From contig OX421497.1 of NCBI GenBank assembly GCA_949126835.1, positions 22,199,612-22,263,611 on the forward strand: a DNA stretch of 64,000 bases. The letters are read 5' to 3'. Of the stretch, positions 39,121 through 49,353 are shown in pieces. The position numbers and the translations under genes are program-made. This DNA comes from Anisus vortex (taxonomy: Eukaryota > Mollusca > Gastropoda > Planorbidae). The notes below the pieces were generated by a model, which was given only the letters and a program-made list of their open reading frames with translations, did not search any database and was not told the origin of the DNA. Every line of letters begins with the position of its first letter. Within the stretch, counting starts at the first letter, position 1.

Positions 39121-39651
39121 GACTATGTCTATTCCAGTCATGTATAATTAGTAGAATTTTTTTTCTTCAAATAAATTGTTTACAATGGCATTCTATTTCA
39201 TTAAAATACCAGATGCTTCGAAAATAAACCATATAGCCTAAACAGTAAAATTTCAAAATTTTCTTGGGGGCTCAATGAACCCCCAGACTCTGTCGGTCCG
39301 AAAAGGGGCGCAGACTTTGTGTCATGTCCCCGGGCGCAGATGACCCTAGCTACGCCACTGGACCCCCCTCCTCTAGCTACACCACTGCCGGATGGGAAAA
39401 GGGGGGGGGGTGAGAAATCGTGTAGTACATGTTTCTACAGGATACTTAACGTGCGACTTGTTCCTAAAAGATCTTGGACCCAACTCTTTCACGTTTGGCC
39501 CTATACTTTTGAACCGGGAGGTTCGTCCGGTTTTAAAGAGACTTTTAAATTCACTGTCTTCATTGTCTAATTAGCTATGATTTTACACACACACACACAA
39601 ATGAAACAAAACATCATCACCGTTTCTCCTTTTGGTTCCTTGGGGGCAGAT

Positions 39652-40412
39652 CACTGATCTCTAAAAAGAATGGATTAGGCTCGGAAGTAACATTAAGAAT
39701 GGAGTAGGCTCGGAAGTAACATTCTTGAGGAAATTTCCGCCATTTTGTTTCTACTGTTACTGATCATCAATATATATAATTACCGTGAGTTTGTTTATTT
39801 ATATAGATGTTTGTTTCTGCTCTATATTCTCCTAAGCCGTTTGACTAATCGGGTTAAAAGTTAAATGTATAAATTGGAAACGTCCTCCAAAATAAAGTTT
39901 TGTTTTTTTTAACAATATTGCTTAATTCGTTAATTTATTTTTTTAAATAAACTTAGACCTATTACTAATCACCGTATGTTAAGGTTATACAATGGGCGCA
40001 GTTTCCAAATGATCTCCCTTTGAAATGCTTTCAAATTTAGTGTGTGTTCGGGACCGGGTTTTTCCTTACTGCGAAATATTGCTGTCTACTTTTTTATAAT
40101 TAACTTTTTTTATTGTTTGGTATTTGTTTTCTTTTGATCGTATTATTGTTAGTTTTATATTATTAATAAGAAGCCAGAAGCTTGACAGCAACAATCCATT
40201 TGCATATTGTGTAAAATGGCAGCAACATAGATTCCGTTCTGATCTATTTATAAATCAGTGGCACAGCAAGATTTAGACACAATTTTGTTTGCATCGATAA
40301 GTGCAGTGGACATTTTTTAGTTTTTCCTTTTTTCTATAGATCAGTGCTTTTCTTCACTTTGCTCAAACCAATTTATTAAGAAGGCGCAATCCATTCTTTT
40401 TATAGATCAGTG
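39652..40412. mobile_element. 761-bp hAT-like element, perfect 8-bp target duplication
   Basis: The left end is CACTGATCTCTAAAAAGAAT; the right end, reversed, is CACTGATCTATAAAAAGAAT. GGGCAGAT flanks both sides (39644-39651 and 40413-40420). A 27-bp phrase containing GGCTCGGAAGTAACATT is duplicated near the left end. The segment at about 39770-39880, with TTTGTTTCTGCTCTATATTC, resembles the start of Helitron-like elements and may be a nested fragment. There is no transposase. Confidence 0.88.
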
Positions 40413-40420
40413 GGGCAGAT

Positions 40421-40945
40421 AATAAGGTATCTGTTTACTGTCTCCGCCTATCAAGCTCTCCTGCTTTCCAAGTTTTGTTTGCAGCCTTGACTTACGCAAT
40501 AATAGGCCTACTGTATCACCCTGTCTGCTTTGATCGCGCTATCAGGAGGGCCCACTATCAATACCGCGTTTAGAAATCGTAGATTCCTAAGCACTCTTTT
40601 TTCAATTCCGCGGCGTACAATGGCGCGGCAAATTCGGTACAAGAACTACATTTAAGTATAAGACTTAGTATTAACCCCACCTCCCCAAAAACCTTTTTTC
40701 TTTTCATCGTTAATAAATTATTATCTGATCTATATATATATAAGTCCCTGTTTGTGGGTAAACCGATCCCCATTGGTCAATTTGAAAACACGTGAGTTTT
40801 GTGTATCGACCAGGGTTCGATTCTCCAGTTATTCTATACCTTTTTTTTCTTCATTTTCTTTTTCAATTAATATTACTTTTAAAAACAAAAGACATTGTAA
40901 ATCTACGTGTAATTTAGATTTTTGTTAAATATAAATACTTTTTTT
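40421..40945. other. Non-coding, repeat fragment shared with 10.6-10.8 kb
   Basis: No gene. The piece at 40730-40840 (CTGTTTGTGGGTAAACCGAT, ACACGTGA, CGACCAGGGTTCGA) loosely parallels 10628-10785, so both may belong to one worn repeat family. Family assignment is not possible by eye. Confidence 0.4.
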
Positions 40946-41190
40946 ACTCCCTTTATTTTAAGTTGCAATGTCTGCAATCGTCCGTCAATCGTGCGTGGTG
41001 CAAAACTTTGCTTCGATTTTTCGACCACTTCCCGTGGTCCGATCGAGCTGAAATTTGGACAGCAGACTTGCCCCGACTAACAATACATCCTATCAAATTT
41101 TCAGTTAAAACGACTTAATAATACTACACTTATGACAATATTCATTTCTTAAAAGGAAAGTATAAGAAATATTTTGATTTCGCGTTAAAA

Positions 41191-41391
41191 ATGCCTGTGA
41201 AACTTTTTATACTTTTTCGGCGCAAAGGTAGAGAAAAAAAAAATTATGCGCTACGATTATTTTTAGAACAATTCATACGAAGTAAGGAGATATTTTTTAG
41301 ATTTGCGACACAGATATTTTTTCTGTACGTTTCATTTGCAGTAGTCAATCAATTATTTAATTACATGATGGTAAATTTAGTTTGCAAATAA
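41191..41391 (+). other. 66-codon open frame in tandem unit 1
   Basis: MPVKLFILFRRKGREKKNYA opens a basic then hydrophobic peptide containing QIFFLYVSFAVVNQLFNYMM. It is repeated without change in unit 2 (41670-41870), but unit 3 has TTG for ATG and internal indels. Identity between units 1 and 2 reflects recent duplication of the DNA, not proven selection. No family is recognised. Confidence 0.2.
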
Positions 41392-41669
41392 AGGGAGTAT
41401 GATAAAAACTGTGTTTTTATGGTTTTCTTGTTACTCCCTTTATTTTAAGTTGCAATGTCTGCAATCGTCAATCGTGGTGCAAAAATTGGCTTCGATTTTT
41501 CGACCACTTCCCGTGGTCCGATCGAGCTGAAATTTGGACAGCAAATTTGTGGCGCCTAACAATACATCCTATCAAATTTTCAGTTAAAACAACTTAATAA
41601 TACTACACTTATGACAATATTCATTTCTTAAAAGGAAAGTATAAGAAATATTTTGATTTCGCGTTAAAA

Positions 41670-41870
41670 ATGCCTGTGAAACTTTTTATACTTTTTCGGC
41701 GCAAAGGTAGAGAAAAAAAAAATTATGCGCTACGATTATTTTTAGAACAATTCATACGGAGTAAGGAGATATTTTTTAGATTTGCGACACAGATATTTTT
41801 TCTGTACGTTTCATTTGCAGTAGTCAATCAATTATTTAATTACATGATGGTAAATTTAGTTTGCAAATAA
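41670..41870 (+). other. 66-codon open frame in tandem unit 2
   Basis: Same peptide as in unit 1, residue for residue. There is no ribosome-recruiting context, splice signal or known domain. It is probably a passenger frame of the repeat. Confidence 0.2.
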
Positions 41871-42519
41871 AGGGAGTATGATAAAAACTGTGTTTTTATG
41901 GTTTTCTTGTTACTCCCTTTATTTTAAGTTGCAATGTCTGCAATCGTCAATCGTGGTGCAAAAATTGGCTTCGATTTTTCGACCACTTCCCGTGGTCCGA
42001 TCGAGCTGAAATTTGGACAGCAAATTTGTGGCGCCTAACAATACATCCTATCAAATTTTCAGTTAAAACAACTTAATAATACTACACTTATGACAATATT
42101 CATTGCTTAAAAGGAAAGTATAAGAAATATTTTGATTTCGCGTTAAAATTGCCTGTGCAACTTTTTATACTTTTTCGGCGCAAAGCTAGAAAAAAAAATT
42201 ATAGCGCTACGATTATTTTTAGAACAATTCATACGGAGTAAGGAGATATTTTTGAGATCTGCGACACAGATATTTTTTCTGTACGTTTCATTTCCAGTAG
42301 TCAATCAATTATTTAATTACATGATGGTAAACTTAGTTTGCAAATAAAGGGAGTATAATAAAAACTTCGTTTTTACGGTTTTCTTGTTTTACCAGATTAC
42401 AATATTTATTTTAAATTACATTCCTAAAAGTCTTCAGTAAAAAAATAAACAATTTTTATTATTAGATTTAAGCTTATAGCTTTTTTTGATTGTAGCTTAT
42501 AAAAATTGTATCTGCACCT

Positions 42520-42700
42520 TAATACAGTCTAGAAACCGACCGATATTCGGTTTCGGCTTCGTTTTCGGCGCCGAAAATAGGCAAAACCCCTTTTTCGGCT
42601 TTTTTTCGGTTTCGGCCGAAGCCAAAATGTTTTTTTTCGGTTTGTTTACGGTTTCGACCGAAACTGATATTGACTTTCGGTCAGCAGCCGAATATCTATT
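42520..42700. repeat. CGGTTTCGG-rich segment
   Basis: Imperfect inverted and direct repeats of TTCGGTTTCGGC and GCCGAAA. This pattern occurs in fold-back MITEs of many animal genomes. Ends are not definable. Confidence 0.4.
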
Positions 42701-43021
42701 TTAACTTTCAAAATTCATAATGCTACGCTATTGCTGCATCTATTACTCTGCTTATTGATACATTTCATTTAGTTAAACTGTTATGAATCAATCTGTGTGA
42801 AGTAGGGATGTTAAACGAAAACCGGATTTCGGAAGGAAATCATTCATAACTGTGTCTTACGATTTATTCATCTTTTTATCTGAAGAAATATTTGTAAACC
42901 CTGTTTGATTAGCACAAAACAATTCCTTGACATTATATTCCTTGCAAACACTCGTTTGTCAAAGAGGATAATTATAGTTGTTTTTTTTTTTTTCAAATTC
43001 CGAATATTGATTGTAAATTCA

Positions 43022-43328
43022 TATACTATAATAGGCTATAGGCTACATGGACCGCTTGCTTTAGTATTTCTGATATATGATGACTCGAAACACTGATTTT
43101 CTCAATTTCTGATTCGTTGTTTCCTTTGCACTTCCGTTTTATTGAAATCGCTTCGATTTTCTCAATGAAAAATTAAAATTAAAATCGAAAGTTGTATAAA
43201 GCGGAAACATTTAAGAAACAACGAGGAGCGTAGAAGTAATTTAAGACAGCCTTATTGGTTGCGCACGGAAAAAAAGTTGATATAAGCTATAAAAATAGAG
43301 CAAGCGGTCCATCTTATTATAGTCGATG
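43022..43328. mobile_element. Second copy of the CATAGACTATAAT MITE
   Basis: From the GGACCGCTTGCTTTAGTATT phrase to the GAGCAAGCGGTCCAT phrase, it matches 17241-17542 almost base for base. The outermost left terminus is altered (ATATACTATAATAGG) and the right reads ATTATAGTCGATG. No coding sequence. Confidence 0.85.
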
Positions 43329-43819
43329 GTTGCACCGTCACTCTCATTTTAATTTACTAAAAAACAAAGTTTTACATTTCTCCTTTTTTTTTATTGATGA
43401 AAACTTAATTTACTAGCTGATGTGAACGTGAAAAAACGATCCCTTTGCTAATCCTAACGTTATCGCAGAATACGCCTTTGTAATTAAGTACAATTTTAAA
43501 TGTAGATTCTAATTAGTCAGGTTAATAAAAAAAATTGTTCACAAAAAAATAAACTGTTTCAAATAATAAGGTTGTCACCCAATACAGTTGCCAACTGGAT
43601 TCCAGATTTAACAGCTAGTCTAGATCTAATGCTAAGAAATAACTTTTTGAAACTACTTAGAAAATTGTGAAGTTGTTCTCTCCTTGAATGCATAGATCAG
43701 TCAAACACCGTAGATTTCGTTATGTTTATTAGAGGTGTAGAGTCAAGTTTAAATGAGACAAGAAGTGTTGGATTCAATACCATTCAACGATACTATATGT
43801 AACTTCAGACCTGTAACAT

Positions 43820-44208
43820 TCATTGTGAGATATGGCTTGCCATGGAATATAAAAACTTGTATTTCTTGCCACACATAGTGCACTGTCATTGTGAAATATT
43901 ACTTGCCATGGAATATAAACTTGTATATCTGCCCACACACAGTGCATTTTCATTGTGAAATATTACTTGCCATGGAATATAAACTTGTATATCTGTCCAC
44001 TCACAGTGCATTGTCATTGTGAAATATTACTTGCCATGGAATATAAGCTTGTATATCTGTCCACTCACAGTGCATTGTCATTGTGAAATATTACTTGCCA
44101 TGGAATATAAGCTTGTATATCTGTCCACTCACAGTGCATTGTCATTGTGAAATATTACTTGCCATGGAATATAAGCTTGTATATCTGCCCACACACAGTG
44201 CACTGCCA
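43820..44208. repeat. 64-bp minisatellite, about six copies
   Basis: Unit CATTGTGAAATATTACTTGC plus CATGGAATATAAGCTTGTAT and ATCTGTCCACTCACAGTG. The middle copies are nearly identical; the outer ones have diverged. Confidence 0.93.
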
Positions 44209-44403
44209 ATGTGCTCTAAAATGTTGAGGTCATCAATAAATGAATAAACAAACTCAACAGTCCCTAACCAGCAGGTTAAGCACCCTCTCAGGGGGTGACA
44301 TCCGAATGAAAAAAACAATATTAAAAAAAATGATAATTTTACATAGCACGCACTGTTGGTCTAGTCCGATAACAGAACGGGATGACAGATCATAATCAAA
44401 TAA

Positions 44404-46558
44404 ATGAAAATGACTAGCTGCACGGTGTGTCATCACCATACAGCACGCAGACAAGACAAGAAGCACCTGCTAACAAAACAATGGTTCTACAAGGCAATAG
44501 CCAATGGCGATAAAATAGTGCGTTCATGGATGGTTTACGCACTTGTCAGTGAGAAATTATACTGTTTTTGCTGCAGTTGTTTGCTGTTGATGTTACCGAA
44601 ACAACATCTACATTTGTTACTGGGTTTGATAAGTGGTGGAAACAGAGTCCAAAACTACATTATCATGAGACATCTGAAGGGCACCTATGTTGCATTGAAA
44701 AAAGGAAAATTGGCAGTAGGACTTACCACTACATAAAACAATTGATGCCGAAAGTATTGCTTTAATGGATAGGGAGAAGAAAAAGTGGAGGGGTATCCTA
44801 CATAGATTGCTAGATATTACATTGTTTCTTGTGAAGCAAAATGTGGCATTTCGTGGCCACAACGAAGATGAATCCTCGTTGAATAAAGGAAACTTTCTTG
44901 AGATGGTTCAGATGCTTTCCAAATCTGACCCAGTGCTTAAAGAGCATCTAATAAGACTAAAGATAAGTACATGTACATGGAAAGCATCTGGATCTTATCT
45001 TTAACCAAAAATTCAAAATTAATTTATAAATGTACAGTGTACTGGCCAACCATGCAAAGAAAAATCTTGTTATGGATAGATTGGCCGCAAGGTATTTTGG
45101 AATTATGTCTGACAGAACACTTGATATATCACACACTGACCAAATGTCTGAAGTGATCAGATATGTGAAAAATCCACAGTGGGAAAGTTGAAGTGAAAAA
45201 GGTGTAACTTGGATTTTTTCCTCTAATGGGAAAAAAAAGCTGACGACCTCAGTTCTGACATTCTTAAAACTCTAAAAAGTCACGGGACTTAATATAATGA
45301 TGTGTAGAGCTCAAGGTTACGACAATGCTGCCACAATGTCTAGAATCTATGCCAGTGTTCAAGCCATTTAGAAAAGAAAGAACAAGAAATCTATTTTTAA
45401 TGGATGTGTGGGCCATTCCCTTAACTTGTGTGGTCAACACTCTTTTGACAAAAATGCTTCATGTATAACATTTTTTAGTACCCCTGAGTGGATGTTTTCC
45501 TTCTTTGCTGCTTCCACTCATCGATGGGATGTTTTAATTGAACACACTGGGGTGTCGTTGAAAAGTTTATCTACAACACGTTGGAGCGCTCATCATGCTG
45601 CTGTTAACCAGTGAACGATAAGTTTGATCTATGTATTACGGCGATGGAAGTTTTATGTGATCCTCGTGAACATTTGGACACGAGGTACAGCACAAGAACT
45701 TTTCACGTTTAACTGCTGCTTTAACCTTCGGGCTAATATACTTGAAGAAGTTCATCTTACAATAGCAGTACCTGCTGACTAAAGACTTAACTCTTGATAA
45801 AGTGGTGACGAAGTAAGACGCCTTAAGATTGTTTTTGTACGAAAAGCGGAGTCAATTAGTTGAGCATGCTCAATGCTATTAAAAAAACACTTATAAAATC
45901 AGACCAACATAGGATTTCGGTAGAGAGAAGATTAAGATTCAAAAAGAGAATGGCAGGGGAAAAATTAAGAGATGCTGGAATTTCTATGCGAGAAGAAAGC
46001 ATTAGGGAGATGCTAGAGTGTATAGATCGCTTTCATTCTGAACTCCAGATCAGATCATCAGCGTTAAAGAAGTTGCAGGTATGTTTGAGGCTGTTCAGCC
46101 CAAGATTCTACTGTCATCAAGTGAAGAAGAGTTATTAGTGTCCGTTCCCAAATCAACCTCTTTCTACGATGAGCTATCCGAAGATGAGCTCTTAAAAAAA
46201 ATACCACGGCTTAGACGACACCTAAAAGCAGCTGATATTGACCTCAAAAAAGCCATGGACTGGTCAGTATTATATATTTTGAAATTCATAGCTAGATGGG
46301 ACTTCATAGATAGAATCTCTTCCAACACTCTCGCTAGGCCTTCCATTATTTCTATCGGTATGTGTGTCTGTGGCTTCATGTGAACGGAGCTTTTCAAAAA
46401 TAAAGCTTATAAAAATCTATTTACGCTCCGCCATGGGACTATCAAAACTTTCTGATCTTGCTATGTTATCGATTGAAATGGATACTGTGAATGATATAGA
46501 TTTTGATGAGGTGATTGACAAGTTTGCATTTTTGAAGAGCAGGAAAGGAAAAATTTAA
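44404..46558 (+). pseudogene. hAT transposase pseudogene, ZMYM1-like domain order
   Basis: Pieces in order: a TTF-type zinc-finger region with CTVCHHHTARRQDKKHLL and EKLYCFCCS; GFDKWWKQSPKLHYHETSE; a DUF4371-like region (LLDITLFLVKQNVAFRGHNE, NKGNFLEMVQMLSKSDPVLK); STTRWSAHHAAV; VERRLRFKKRMAGEKLRDAG; and the hAT dimerisation motif SVASCERSFSKIKLIKIYLR, ending SDLAMLSIEMD...DEVIDKFAFLKS. This is the domain order of hAT transposases and of ZMYM1-like host proteins derived from them. Frame changes occur at about 44570, 44765, 45000-45400, 45620-45860 and 46380, so it is dead. The right terminus CCGTACGCCACTG at 46747-46759 fits the CAGTGGCGTA type; the left terminus is not found. Confidence 0.85.
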
Positions 46559-47178
46559 ATAAAGTAGGCCTACTTTTACGGTTGTTTCAGTTGTTTATTG
46601 CTTTTACTTTCTAATTTTAAATTAATATTGTTACTGTCATATTGGATCTGTAGGCTTGTTTTAAGGAGATGAAAACTATGGTGAAAGTGGTGAGGGGGGG
46701 GGGGGGGTGACACCCAAAGTTTACCGCACCGGGTGACACCAGCCCTCCGTACGCCACTGATGTGCACCATGATCGGAAACAGCGAAAATTATCGTTGACG
46801 AGTTTTCTTATGTGTTTGTTTTTAATTTGCAGCATTCGGAGTTGGCAACAGTCTGGAGTTCTAGAAAAAGAATTTAAAAGTTTTACAAATTTAAGGAGTG
46901 ATTCCCCCTTCCACCTTGTTTTCCCTAATCACACTTTTGAAGCCATTGTAAAAAAAATCAATTTATTTTCATTAAAATTACATTTTAAGTTTTAATATGA
47001 TATCAAATCTCCATTGTTTTTAAATCGCTAGACCAAAATGTCTGTTCTTTCCTTTTTTTTGAATAAATGGGTAAGAAAAAAGGGGGGGGGGGGGAGAGGG
47101 TAAAAGGTGTTTGTGTTGTTGTCTTTATTTGGGGGGGGGGGGCGGGGTGGTGGTAGGAGAGGGTAGCGATATTGGGTG

Positions 47179-48389
47179 CAGTGAAACCACTCCTTGGCTT
47201 TTTTTCCAAGATCTTGGATTTTTCGATCCCAACTTGGGATACTGGCTTTTTTTTCACGGACCTTGGCTTTTTAACTTGGCTTTTTCTATTAAGAAAATAT
47301 TAGCATTATTTTATGTATTTTAGTGTCCGAAATGTATTTTGGGAAGCGATTAAAAGTATAAATGCATAGTCTATGTCATCCGCTCAGATAAACATAAAGA
47401 CAAAAACACTTTCCTTGTCCCTTATGCGAGAACAAATAGGCCACATATAAGTACTATTTTTTTCCTGAGTGGCATTCGGGCATGGAATGGGTTGCCTGAA
47501 CAAACCAGAAAACCAGTAACTTAACATCATTTAAAACATTAATAAAAATTGCAAGACTAGACTCGGACCACGGATGAGCGTAGGACGCAAGAATCTTTTT
47601 TATAGACGGAGCGTCTGTAATGTATAAGATAAGATCTTTACTGCTACAGCAGATTTGGCTAGACTCATATTGTCACTGTGTGACGGTGACGGCTTGGTTA
47701 ATTTGTATAAAAACAGTGCAGAGGTGGCTGGAAATTGAGTGAATGTATAAGGTGGCAACCTCACAATTGACAACACAAGATAATATCAGACATCATAGTA
47801 AACACCCACTACAGACGCTTATTGCGAGTGTATAGAAGAAATATTCCACATCATATAACTATATGTAGTTTATTAACTGGAAGAGGTTGAGACAAAAAAC
47901 AATGCGAGGAGGGAGGAGAGACAAATAGTGTAAATAAGTAAAATGAAGGGGCAAAGGGTAGGCAAATACTAGTATAAAGGGGTGGGGGGCAACATTTTGC
48001 ATCGGAAAAATAGTGCACTGTTTGTGGTAGGGGGCAATTATAAATCAGGCTTTTGCAGCACTTGTGCATGATTTCGAAAACTATTTTTTAAATCATCAAA
48101 AATTGAAACGTTAACAGATCATTGATTTTATTATAACTTAAATTTCGAAAGAACAAAAATTTTTTTTTTTTCATAAACCATTACAGTTTAAGTTTTTAGT
48201 TTTGGGGTCAAAAAAGGAAGGGGGGGGGGGGGGTTGAAGGCGGAGATGTGCACATGGGCGAAGTTGAAAAAAAATAAGGGGGGGGGGGAAATAGGTCAAC
48301 GAGACCATTTTTATTATAACTTGGCTTTTCTGGGCTTTTTTTTTAGGAGCTCAACTTGGCTTTTCTGATATTTTAGAGCGGTATCACTG
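47179..48389. mobile_element. 1.2-kb hAT element with perfect 8-bp target duplication
   Basis: The left end is CAGTGAAACCACTCC; the right end, reversed, is CAGTGATACCGCTC. ATTGGGTG lies on both sides (47171-47178, 48390-48397). Repeated CTTGGCTTTTT phrases sit just inside both ends, inverted in function but partly direct. A LINE 3' end at 47340-47645 lies inside. No transposase. Confidence 0.85.
47340..47645 (+). pseudogene. Jockey/CR1-type LINE 3' end
   Basis: The + strand encodes KDKNTFLVPYARTNRPH, then FFLSGIRAWNGLPEQTRK and LIKIARLDSDHG, with breaks. This is the C-terminal end of Jockey/CR1-like reverse transcriptases (F.R....WN.LP). It finishes with CGGATGAGCGTAGGACGCAA and a short TATAGACGGAGCGTCT inverted repeat, as in the tails at 14825 and 48595. 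Confidence 0.7.
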
Positions 48390-48397
48390 ATTGGGTG

Positions 48398-49284
48398 AGG
48401 GGAATTAACTCATAACCAATAATCACACAAAATAATGTTATCTAGTATTTTTGTGCAATTGTCTTTGTGGGGAAAATTCCTTAGATTTTTTTTTTATCTC
48501 GCAATTTAGTCTTAATTAAGCGATGCTCTTATTCCATTTAACGCTTTTTTTTAAACGGCGGTCGATTAAACAACTAGAAGTAGGCCTAGAAGTTGAGCTC
48601 ACGGATGAGCGCGTAGGACACGCAATAATCTTCTTTATAGAAGGATCGTCTATAATATAACATAACTACATAACATAGCCTATTTTAAATTTGAAAAAAA
48701 AATATATTTAAATTTTAAAAAATAATCAGTCAAAATCAAATCTAATTGCCAAAGAAACAGCCAGCAGAGCGAATAAATTTCTCGTGGAAAACATTCGACG
48801 ACTAAAATTTAGCCAATACCAATATAGTGTAACGTAGGCCTCCTTAGACTATTCAGGCCTGACAATATAGAACGCGCTTTTCTAATAACAAACTAAAGGT
48901 TTTTTAAATTTAAACAAACAAAATGTTTAGAAAGGTAGGCCTGTACACGTATTAGTATGTTTTTCATGCCCAACATCTATTTTTAAAGGTTTGTTCGGAA
49001 ATCAAACGTTTACAATAATTGTTCATGTGCAGCTTACAGAAAAAAAAAGAAATAGTAAAATACTTCCTAAAAATATATAAATAACTAGACTCTTAATGGG
49101 CCGGTTTATCCTAAAAATATCTAGAGTGGCAACGTTAAAGTTCATCTAGAACTTGTTTAGAGTTGTCGTTCCTGTTGCTGTTGATTAATATGGCGGATTT
49201 GATAAACAATTAGATAAAGTCCTACTCTGAAAATGTATTCTGACATAAAACATTAATGCACATTTTCCTTCATACTGGCAGAGA
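48398..49284. other. Upstream region of KIF25, LINE tail inside
   Basis: A LINE 3'-end remnant lies at about 48592-48665 (CACGGATGAGCGCGTAGGAC). No upstream untranslated exon or promoter could be recognised. An in-frame TAA lies shortly before the KIF25 ATG. Confidence 0.4.
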
Positions 49285-49353
49285 ATGCCTCTTGGACTTG
49301 ACAAAACGAAATTTTTAGCAAACAAATCACGTGAACTAGAAGTTCAAGCAAGG
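49285..49353 (+). CDS. KIF25 coding exon 1
   Basis: ATG and 23 codons (MPLGLDKTKFLANKSRELEV). An acceptor-like CTGGCAG at 49275-49281 could join a 5' untranslated exon. The donor AGG|GTTGGT is weak but leaves phase 0, matching exon 2, and the joined text EVQARRKDERITML reads well. The long intron 1 and the weak donor make this the least certain exon. Confidence 0.65.

Larger units (their letters stand above)
31272..39360 (+). mobile_element. hAT element, copy 1, interrupted twice
   Basis: Terminal inverted repeats are CAGTGGCGTAGCTAGGG at the left and the exact reverse, CCCTAGCTACGCCACTG, at 39344-39360. Flanks are GACCCCCC plus slippage on both sides, compatible with an 8-bp duplication. 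The interior is colinear with the copy at 59836-63408. It lacks the transposase N-terminal zinc-finger part. This copy carries a CAGGGGTCGGCA element at 31846-37116 and a passenger element at 37924-39005. Confidence 0.9.
31092..39387. mobile_element. Outermost hAT MITE of a four-level nest
   Basis: The left end CAGTGGCATAGCTAGGG at 31092 pairs with the right end CTCTAGCTACACCACTG at 39371-39387. Only about 180 bp at the left and 27 bp at the right belong to this element. The rest is the inserted hAT at 31272-39360. Flanks CCGGATGC (31082-31089) and CCGGATGG (39388-39395) suggest an 8-bp duplication with one mismatch and a 2-bp offset at the left. Confidence 0.6.
40946..42354. mobile_element. 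Three tandem ~0.48-kb units with terminal inverted repeats
   Basis: Each unit starts ACTCCCTTTATTTTAAGTTG and ends TTTGCAAATAAAGGGAGT, an inverted pair. A 34-bp spacer (ATGATAAAAACTGTG and on) follows. Units are 40946-41398, 41433-41877 and 41912-42354; the last two start 479 bp apart. Because the spacer is repeated too, the array arose by tandem duplication rather than three insertions. Copies 1 and 2 are nearly identical; copy 3 is more diverged. The interior phrase CCGATCGAGCTGAAATTTGG is typical of dispersed molluscan repeats as far as I recall. Confidence 0.88.

Noticed and set aside
41191..41870. Duplicated gene pair encoding a 66-residue protein
   Set aside because: The frames lie inside tandem TIR repeat units, and the third unit lost the start and frame. 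Identity follows from recent DNA duplication.
44404..46558. A ZMYM1-like host gene
   Set aside because: Domain order fits, but the frame is broken at least five times without splice sites at the breaks, and a hAT-type terminus lies at the 3' side. It is a dead transposase.
46790..46880. A KIF25-like upstream exon after TTTAATTTGCAG
   Set aside because: The downstream text has no kinesin or coiled-coil character, no donor follows in phase, and it lies beside a hAT terminus.
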